DNA of 38,261 nucleotides from NCBI GenBank assembly GCA_011051685.1, contig DRKQ01000155.1, positions 1 to 38,261 on the forward strand. Direction: 5' to 3'. The position numbers were made by a program, and so were the translations under genes. Below the pieces are notes generated by a model, which worked only from the letters and a program-made list of their open reading frames with translations, was not told the origin of the DNA and did no database searches. This document shows, piece by piece, positions 33,111-38,261 of the stretch. The DNA comes from Gammaproteobacteria bacterium. Lineage in GTDB: Bacteria; Pseudomonadota; Gammaproteobacteria; SZUA-152. The first letter of the stretch is position 1, and every line of letters begins with the position of its first letter.

Positions 33111-33344
33111 ATGATTACCAGGTGGTTGGCGAAGATTCCCCTCGGCCCATTGATACTGGCGGCTATTTTCATGGCCCTGGCGCCATTCCGACCCGAACCC
33201 CATTTGTGGCAAAAGTTGACCATGTTGGCCAATGGAGAGTTACATCGAGCGGTGGATATCTTCGATTTGTTCTGGCATTCGGCGTTGATTGTGTTGGTGT
33301 TACTGAAGCTGACATTGGGGAAAAGAGCATCTCTGTCTGATTGA
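33111..33344 (+). CDS. small two-helix membrane protein, unknown function
   Basis: A 77-residue protein with two membrane helices (LILAAIFMALAPF and LFWHSALIVLVLLKLTL) and a conserved-looking middle PEPHLWQKLTML...VDIFDLFWH. I recognise it as a recurrent small protein in gammaproteobacteria, sometimes labelled RND transporter without support. GAGG is five bases before the ATG. It starts about 150 bases from divergent ppc. Confidence 0.75.
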   Translation: MITRWLAKIPLGPLILAAIFMALAPFRPEPHLWQKLTMLANGELHRAVDIFDLFWHSALIVLVLLKLTLGKRASLSD

Positions 33345-33389
33345 ATCTGATTGAAACAGTGTGTTTTTTGCTGTTTTTTTTCCATGATA

Positions 33390-33429
33390 CGCATAAGGCC
33401 CCGTCTATGATGAGACGGGGCCTTATGCG
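33390..33429. terminator. 17-bp perfect hairpin between convergent genes
   Basis: Bases 33390-33406 are exactly complementary to 33413-33429 around an ATGATG loop; the core is AGGCCCCGTCT/AGACGGGGCCT. It sits between the convergent genes at 33111 and 33460. No T-run follows on either strand, so it may be a stabilising 3' hairpin or a bidirectional end. Confidence 0.6.
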
Positions 33430-33459
33430 TGCTGCTGATGGCAGGGAGGGGGAAAGGGT

Positions 33460-33765
33460 TTAGTGTGGGTCAATCATGTGAGTCAGCTGATCCGGAAGGG
33501 TGCCGCAGGTGTTATGGGCGTCGGCACCGCAGGATTTGGTATGGAACATGGCGTAGACCGGGCACCAGCCGAGAATCCCGGTCAGCAAGGCCACGATGCC
33601 CACCAGTGGAAGTAAGGCGAACCACAGATTTACGGATTCCATGGGATAAAAGAACCAGCTGCCAATCATTGCCAGGCCGACAATCACTCGCACGCTGCGG
33701 TCGATCAGTCCGACGTTTTGCAGGGCAAATTTGTGTTGCAGGGTTTTGTCGATGAGTGAAGCCAT
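33460..33765 (-). CDS. DUF2892 (YgaP-like) membrane protein
   Basis: The 101-residue protein has the DUF2892 fold: NVGLIDRSVRVIVGLAMIGSWFF as helix one, LLPLVGIVALLTGILGWCPVYAMF as helix two with the conserved WCPxY. The cysteine-containing tail (KSCGADAHNTCGTL) is unusual in length and could bind a metal or form disulfides. In YgaP this region follows a rhodanese domain, which is absent here. A GGAGGTGA Shine-Dalgarno precedes the ATG. Confidence 0.9.
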   Translation of the reverse strand: MASLIDKTLQHKFALQNVGLIDRSVRVIVGLAMIGSWFFYPMESVNLWFALLPLVGIVALLTGILGWCPVYAMFHTKSCGADAHNTCGTLPDQLTHMIDPH

Positions 33766-34229
33766 AGTGTCACCTCCATTGATGGTTCGCGGGACAGAAT
33801 AAGAATGAAACCAAGTTTATTCTGCTGGTGATATTGAGACCGGGGCCAGTTGGCGTTGATCTCGAGGTTGTACTGCGTGGCGGCCGTGGTGTGAATATCC
33901 GCAAAATTACTGAAAATATCGATGCCGTTTCGACCGCAATATCAGTCATTGGGGACTTGTTTAAGCGTAGTCGAGGCGTGGTGTCTGGCTACATTCTGGG
34001 CCTGTGAAAATTTTTGGGTGTGCAGAAGAAAAACTTATCAAAACACTTGGTTATTAGCTGATGTGTTTGAATTTATTAGTAATAACAATGGGGTATGCTT
34101 AATTTTCGGTTCTGAAACCCGTGGCTGAATGCCATTGGCATCCCATTGCATTGCCACATGATTGGCGCACCATGGAACCTGCGGGCATGGATGCCCGGTG
34201 GAATTAATGCTATTCCGGTGGCCGGGAAG

Positions 34230-34262
34230 TCAGGGATTTCAAGAAATTATTCAGGGATTTCA
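34230..34262. repeat. paired 12-bp direct repeats in the csp upstream region
   Basis: TCAGGGATTTCA occurs at 34230-34241 and 34251-34262, 21 bases apart (two helical turns). They lie just before the predicted csp promoter and could be activator sites. The remainder of 33766-34229 is AT-rich and shows no gene that I can support. Confidence 0.45.
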
Positions 34263-34278
34263 TTGCATTGCAATGGGT

Positions 34279-34313
34279 TTGACAATTGACTAGAGTTGCG
34301 AGGTTGGTATGCA
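34279..34313 (+). promoter_or_regulatory. possible csp promoter with long leader
   Basis: TTGACA (34279-34284) and TTGACT (34286-34291) are -35 candidates; TATGCA (34308-34313) is a modest -10 at 16 bases from the second. Initiation here gives a leader of about 185 nt, in the range of cold-shock mRNAs that regulate by 5' UTR refolding. No exact cold box is seen. Confidence 0.4.
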
Positions 34314-34507
34314 TCTAGTGCTACCAGTGTTTTTGGTGGGTAGCCGATCAATATTTTTTCAGGATGTAGCCGACGGCGTAATGTGTAAGGGAGGAGGACA
34401 GCGATCTGTAGCGTTGAGTGTGACGCAAGTCCCGTGTCTCCGAAAAACAGCTTTTGTGACAGACCGGCAGTATGTCTGCCTAGTAAAGGAATATAGAGGT
34501 TGAACTC

Positions 34508-34735
34508 ATGCAATCAGGAACAGTGAAGTGGTTTAATAATGCCAAGGGTTATGGATTCATCGTACCGGAGGATGGTGGTGAGGATGTATTCGTTCATTAT
34601 TCAACAATCGATGGTTCAGGTTTCAAGACCCTGAAGGAAGGACAGCCGGTGAAGTTTGAAGCGGCAAGCAGTCCGCGTGGCGTGCAGACGACGCGGGTGG
34701 TGGGTCCGGAAGGCGATCCCCAGTCTCAAAACTGA
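34508..34735 (+). CDS. csp: cold-shock domain protein (CspA family)
   Basis: A 75-residue single cold-shock domain that binds single-stranded RNA and DNA. RNP1 reads KGYGFI (13-18) and RNP2 VFVHY (27-31); [10 protein letters not shown] and the closing F-type strand are typical. The final PEGDPQSQN is a short tail. The gene follows a long leader, and a short hairpin (GGCGGT/ACCGCC at 34755-34770) without T-run follows it. Regulation by temperature or growth phase is inferred from the leader only. Confidence 0.95.
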   Translation: MQSGTVKWFNNAKGYGFIVPEDGGEDVFVHYSTIDGSGFKTLKEGQPVKFEAASSPRGVQTTRVVGPEGDPQSQN

Positions 34736-34924
34736 GCGGTTCCCAACGTTGACCGGCGGTATCGACCGCCTGTGAATGGCTGGTTTGGCGGCGTGCCTGT
34801 CAATAAGCCATCATTGGGCGAGGGTTGCCTGTGAACCGGTGATAGCAGGGCATATCAACGGGCTGCTTGCATCATGTGCAATTGTGGCTGCGAAGTCACT
34901 TGCGCGCTCATTCGGGTTGCGTGC

Positions 34925-36232
34925 TCAGGTCGTTTCCGCGTCGGTTTGCTCTTCCTGGTTATTGTGGCCTGGGCGCCGGAAGCTGGGATTGATCAGGGCG
35001 GTTTTCACCATGTTGCCCTTGGTTTGCACGATCTCCACCGGATAGCCGGCCAGCATCAGGCTGGTGCCCGGTTCCGGAATACTCTCCATATGTTCAGTGA
35101 TCAGACCACTGAAGGTCTTTGGCCCGTCAGTGGGCAGGTCCCAGTGCATGACGCGGTTGAGTTCACGGATGGAGGCGCTGCCATCCACCAGATAGGTCCC
35201 GTCCTTCTGGCGGTGTACTTCCTTGATGTGGTTGGCAGGATCGGTAGTGAATTCGCCCACAATCTCTTCCAGAATATCTTCCAGTGTCACCAGTCCCTGA
35301 ACATCGCCGTATTCGTCCACCACCAGGCCGCTGCGGCGTTTTTCCCGTTGGAAATGCAATAGCTGTTTGTTGAGTGGTGTGCCTTCGGGGACAAAATACG
35401 CTGGGCGCACCCAGCGCAGGAGATCTTCTTTGGTGGTTTCTTTCTGGTTAAGTAACTGCAGGATGTTGCGCACATGAATCATCCCCAGTACATTGTTGAT
35501 GTCGCCGTCGTAGACCGGCATGCGGGTGTGTTGGCTGTTGGTGAGCTGCTTGAGGATGTCTTCCCAGTCGTCGCTGATATCGATACCCACCAGTTCGTTG
35601 CGGGGCACCATGATGTCGTCCACGGTGACCTTTTCCAGGTCGAGAATATTGGTGAGCATCATCTGGTGGCGGCGCGGGATCATGGCGCCGGCTTCGGTGA
35701 CCACCATGCGTAATTCTTCACTGCTCAACGACTGACTAGTGGCCTTGTTCACATCGATGCCGCCCAGCTTCAATAATCCGTTGGCCGCAATATTCACCAG
35801 CCACACCAGCGGATACAGTATCTTCAACAATGGTGCAAGGACGAGGCTGGCGGGAAAGGCGAACCGTTCGGGATGCAATACCGCCAGGGTTTTGGGCGTG
35901 ACTTCGGCAAAGATCAGGATTACCAGGGTGAGGATGCCGGCAGCAAGGGCGATGCCCGCTTCGCCGTATAGCCGCATCGCCAATACCGTGGCGATGGAGG
36001 AGGCGAGGATGTTGACGAAGTTGTTGCCCAGCAGGATCAGGCCAATGAGCCGGTCCGGCCGTTCCAGCAGCTTGGCGGCGCGTACGGCGCCGTGGTGTTT
36101 GGTCTTTGCCAGATGCCGCAGACGATAGCGGTTCAGGCTGACCAGTCCCGTTTCAGAGCCGGAAAAAAAGGCGGAAAGGATAATGAGAAAAATGAGTGCG
36201 CCAATTAAGGCGGATATGGGAATATGGTCCAA
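34925..36232 (-). CDS. CNNM/CorC-family membrane protein (DUF21-CBS-CorC)
   Basis: The 435-residue protein has a DUF21 membrane domain (about 1-190, with FFSGSETGLVSLNRYRL), a pair of CBS domains (about 205-330, including MVPRNELVGIDI and HTRMPVYDGDINNVLGMIHVR) and a C-terminal CorC_HlyC domain (about 345-425). Members are implicated in Mg2+/Co2+ efflux; E. coli YfjD/CorB is the neighbour-type equivalent. It lies 114 bases downstream of ypjD, in the same direction, the usual gammaproteobacterial pair. Confidence 0.93.
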   Translation of the reverse strand: MDHIPISALIGALIFLIILSAFFSGSETGLVSLNRYRLRHLAKTKHHGAVRAAKLLERPDRLIGLILLGNNFVNILASSIATVLAMRLYGEAGIALAAGILTLVILIFAEVTPKTLAVLHPERFAFPASLVLAPLLKILYPLVWLVNIAANGLLKLGGIDVNKATSQSLSSEELRMVVTEAGAMIPRRHQMMLTNILDLEKVTVDDIMVPRNELVGIDISDDWEDILKQLTNSQHTRMPVYDGDINNVLGMIHVRNILQLLNQKETTKEDLLRWVRPAYFVPEGTPLNKQLLHFQREKRRSGLVVDEYGDVQGLVTLEDILEEIVGEFTTDPANHIKEVHRQKDGTYLVDGSASIRELNRVMHWDLPTDGPKTFSGLITEHMESIPEPGTSLMLAGYPVEIVQTKGNMVKTALINPSFRRPGHNNQEEQTDAETT

Positions 36233-36346
36233 GCGGCGTTTTGCCTCGTCAACGTGAGAATGGGGGAATGATTAGGGCCAAGTGGCTGAGTGTCAAGGGG
36301 TTTGCTGGCCATATGAAAGCCGGTATCGGCAGAAATGGGATAGGGT

Positions 36347-37168
36347 TTAGCGGCCCAGCATGATCTCCACCACCCACTTGCTACCCACATAGGCCAGCAG
36401 CAGGACAAAAAAACCGCTCAGCGTCCAGCGAATGGCGACACGTCCCCGCCAGCCGAATTTCCAGCGTCCCCACAGCAGAATGGCAAATACTATCCAGGCG
36501 GTCATGGAGAGAATGGTTTTGTGCACAAGATGTTGCGCGAACATATCCTCCAGGTACATGGCGCCGCTGATCAGGGACAGAGTGAGTACCGCCAGTCCCA
36601 GGCCGATCAGCTGGAACAGCAGGGTTTCCATGGTCTGCATGGGCGGCAGGGCGCGGATGAAGCCGCCAGGGCGCTTATTGCGCAGGTGTTTGTCCTGGAT
36701 GGCCAGCAATACCGCTTGTACGGCAGCGATGCTCAGCAGGCTGTAGGCGAGCACGGACATCATGATGTGCAGCTTGAGTTCCAGCGCCTGTACCCCGGGT
36801 AAGGTGTGTGTACTGGGAAAGATCATCTCCAGTGAAATGGCGATACTGGCCAGCGGCAGGAGGAATACCCCCAGGCTTTCCACGGGGTTGGAGATGGCGG
36901 CCAGCAGCACCAGCAGGGCAATGAGCCAGGTGATCAACGATACGGCATTGAAAAAGCCAATATTGAGTCCACCCGCCACAAACAGGGTTTGATAGAGAGT
37001 GATGGCGTGAAACACAACGGCCACCAGACCAATGGCGATGATTTGTCCCTTGCTCAGTCCCCCGGATTTCGCCGGCTTGGTGCGGTCGTGAAACAGGCGT
37101 CGCGCCAGCAGCAGACCGGCAACGGAATAGAGGACGAGGGCGATAATCCCGGTGAGTATTTGCGTCAT
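36347..37168 (-). CDS. ypjD: CcsA-like inner membrane protein YpjD
   Basis: A 273-residue protein with about eight membrane helices, related to CcsA/CcmC heme handlers of cytochrome c assembly. The C-terminal KFGWRGRVAIRWTLSGFFVLLLAYVG is characteristic of YpjD, and histidines within or beside helices (VVFHAITLY, KLHIMMS, HLVHKT) could contact heme. The heme-handling WWD loop is not evident, so a role in cytochrome c maturation is not proven. It is followed by the CorC-type gene. The usual ffh neighbour is replaced here by the divergent MBL gene. Confidence 0.9.
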   Translation of the reverse strand: MTQILTGIIALVLYSVAGLLLARRLFHDRTKPAKSGGLSKGQIIAIGLVAVVFHAITLYQTLFVAGGLNIGFFNAVSLITWLIALLVLLAAISNPVESLGVFLLPLASIAISLEMIFPSTHTLPGVQALELKLHIMMSVLAYSLLSIAAVQAVLLAIQDKHLRNKRPGGFIRALPPMQTMETLLFQLIGLGLAVLTLSLISGAMYLEDMFAQHLVHKTILSMTAWIVFAILLWGRWKFGWRGRVAIRWTLSGFFVLLLAYVGSKWVVEIMLGR

Positions 37169-37493
37169 GAGTGGTTATGGTTATCTGTGGCAGTGGGCAA
37201 AGCGCCACCTAGAGGCCGTATTAGGTCGGTTCAGGCAGCGGTTTGTCAATATTTTCATCGTATTGTGACTTGTCACCGCGTTTAAGTCGATGATCGAGCT
37301 AAATATTCATTCTTGGCTTGCCGTTAATCTCTGCAATGAAGGTCTTCCCCCTGGCGGTATTTTCGAGCAGATGGCTTTCAACCACAATCTGCATGACAAA
37401 CAAGGCTGGCACATTGCGCTATCATCATGTAAATTCAGGGAAAAATAATATTTCCCCGTTGTTCCAACGAGCCACTGATCCATTGGGTGATCT

Positions 37494-38258
37494 ATGAAAT
37501 TGCGCGTGCTGGGGTGCAGTGGCGGTGTGGGCAATCACCTCAAGACCACGTCGCTGCTCATCGATGACGATATTCTCATCGACGCTGGCAGCGGTGTGGG
37601 TGAGTTGAGCCTGGACGAAATGCGCAAGATTCGCCACGTCTTTCTCACCCATTCCCACCTCGATCATTTCTCCTTCCTGCCCCTGCTGGTGGATAGTATT
37701 TTTCCCAGTATTCGTGAGCCCCTCGTCGTGCATGGCCAGCCGCAGACCCTGGAGGCCCTGAAAACACACGTTTTCAACTGGACCATCTGGCCGGATTTTG
37801 CCAAGTTGCCCACGGAAGAGGCGCCGGTGATGCAGTATCAAACACTTGCTCCGGGCCACGTTTTTGCGTCGGAAGACCGTAAACTGGAGATGATCGCAGT
37901 GAATCATATTGTGCCGGGCGTGGGCTACCGGGTGGAATGCTCCACTGGCGCCTTCGCCTTCAGCGGCGATACCACTACCAATGACAATTTCTGGGAGGTG
38001 CTCAACGCCCACGAACGCCTTGACCTGCTGCTGGTGGAGGCCGCCTTCGCCAATGCCGATCTCGATCTGAGCAAACGCTCCGGGCATTACACCGCCGAGT
38101 TGTTGGCCGCAGACCTGAAAAAGCTCAAGCACCAGCCCGAGGTGTACATCACACACAACAAACCCGGCCACGAATCCATCATCATGGACGAGTGCCGCCA
38201 GGCCATCACCGATCGCAAGATCACCGCCGCAGATACCGGATTGATTTTCACGTTATAA
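37494..38258 (+). CDS. MBL-fold protein similar to class II cyclic-nucleotide phosphodiesterases
   Basis: The complete 254-residue protein ends three bases before the window edge. It carries THSHLDH (His53, His55, Asp57, His58), His137 in VNHIVPG, Asp158 in FSGDTTT and a final THNKPGHE, so a two-metal site is likely. The HSHLDHFSFLPLL pattern resembles class II cAMP phosphodiesterases (PF02112), with tRNase Z-like alternatives. No signal peptide is seen. The 325-base gap from ypjD holds divergent upstream sequence only; I found no convincing promoter or gene in it. Confidence 0.88.
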   Translation: MKLRVLGCSGGVGNHLKTTSLLIDDDILIDAGSGVGELSLDEMRKIRHVFLTHSHLDHFSFLPLLVDSIFPSIREPLVVHGQPQTLEALKTHVFNWTIWPDFAKLPTEEAPVMQYQTLAPGHVFASEDRKLEMIAVNHIVPGVGYRVECSTGAFAFSGDTTTNDNFWEVLNAHERLDLLLVEAAFANADLDLSKRSGHYTAELLAADLKKLKHQPEVYITHNKPGHESIIMDECRQAITDRKITAADTGLIFTL

Positions 38259-38261
38259 TCC

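Noticed and set aside
33922-34128. 68-codon open frame in the gap before csp
   Set aside because: No RBS, no family resemblance and AT-rich non-coding composition.
37395-37445. Sigma-54 promoter (TGGCACATTGC) upstream of the last gene
   Set aside because: The distance between GG and GC is four bases too short for a -24/-12 element.

Overview
The window looks like chromosomal DNA (roughly 55% GC by eye) from a gammaproteobacterium. The evidence is the ypjD-corC pair, an Uup-type ABC-F protein, NagZ, SprT, a full-length PEPC and several Pseudomonas/Thio-type palindromic repeats. The GH100 invertase, the bufferin cluster and the dense c-di-GMP gene set suggest an environmental, possibly sulfur- or metal-exposed lineage, but this is inference and I do not assign a genus.

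Layout. 1-46: the first 15 codons of a leftward gene whose N-terminus resembles the Cas9 RuvC-I strand; divergent from it (about 60-185) lies a small structured RNA candidate with its own terminator. 203-2436: tadA, an exported metallo-beta-lactamase-fold protein, a decayed tRNA-Ser fragment, tRNA-Ser(CGA) with a 31-bp inverted repeat at its 3' end, and a small secreted protein. 2706-10124: a five-gene signalling block (receiver-PAS-GGDEF-EAL, two histidine kinases, an Rcp1-like receiver, receiver-GGDEF-EAL). 10163-10559: a 397-bp MITE-like element with perfect 15-bp ends, one of which supplies the stop codon of the next gene.

10545-13166 (leftward): MerR-like regulator, a ParA ATPase fused to a glycogen-binding (CBM48/AMPK-type) domain, and a MinD/FlhG-like protein without a P-loop. 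This looks like an undescribed partition or positioning module. Between it and the rightward GH100 invertase-HDOD pair (13945-16158) lie a long dyad and two terminator-ended structured RNA candidates. 16198-19751: uup, a second copy of the palindromic repeat, and an EAL-HDOD protein. 19759-21418 (leftward): SprT-like protein, a nitrobindin-like protein, and a DUF4258-DUF2283 pair sitting between two copies of an approximately 85-bp sequence. 21561-24755: dppB and dppC, separated by a palindromic repeat, then nagZ behind two long inverted repeats.

24979-26970: a bufferin RiPP cluster (precursor peptide, terminator, DUF692/MNIO enzyme, DUF2063 partner). 26990-27345: third copy of the repeat. 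27496-38258: YihY, a CPA2 antiporter, ppc, a small membrane protein, a DUF2892 protein, a cold-shock protein with a long leader, corC, ypjD, and a complete MBL-fold phosphodiesterase-like gene at the right edge.

The strongest leads are the ParA-CBM48 module, the possible type II CRISPR edge, the bufferin cluster, and the histidine kinase whose phosphoacceptor histidine is glutamine.
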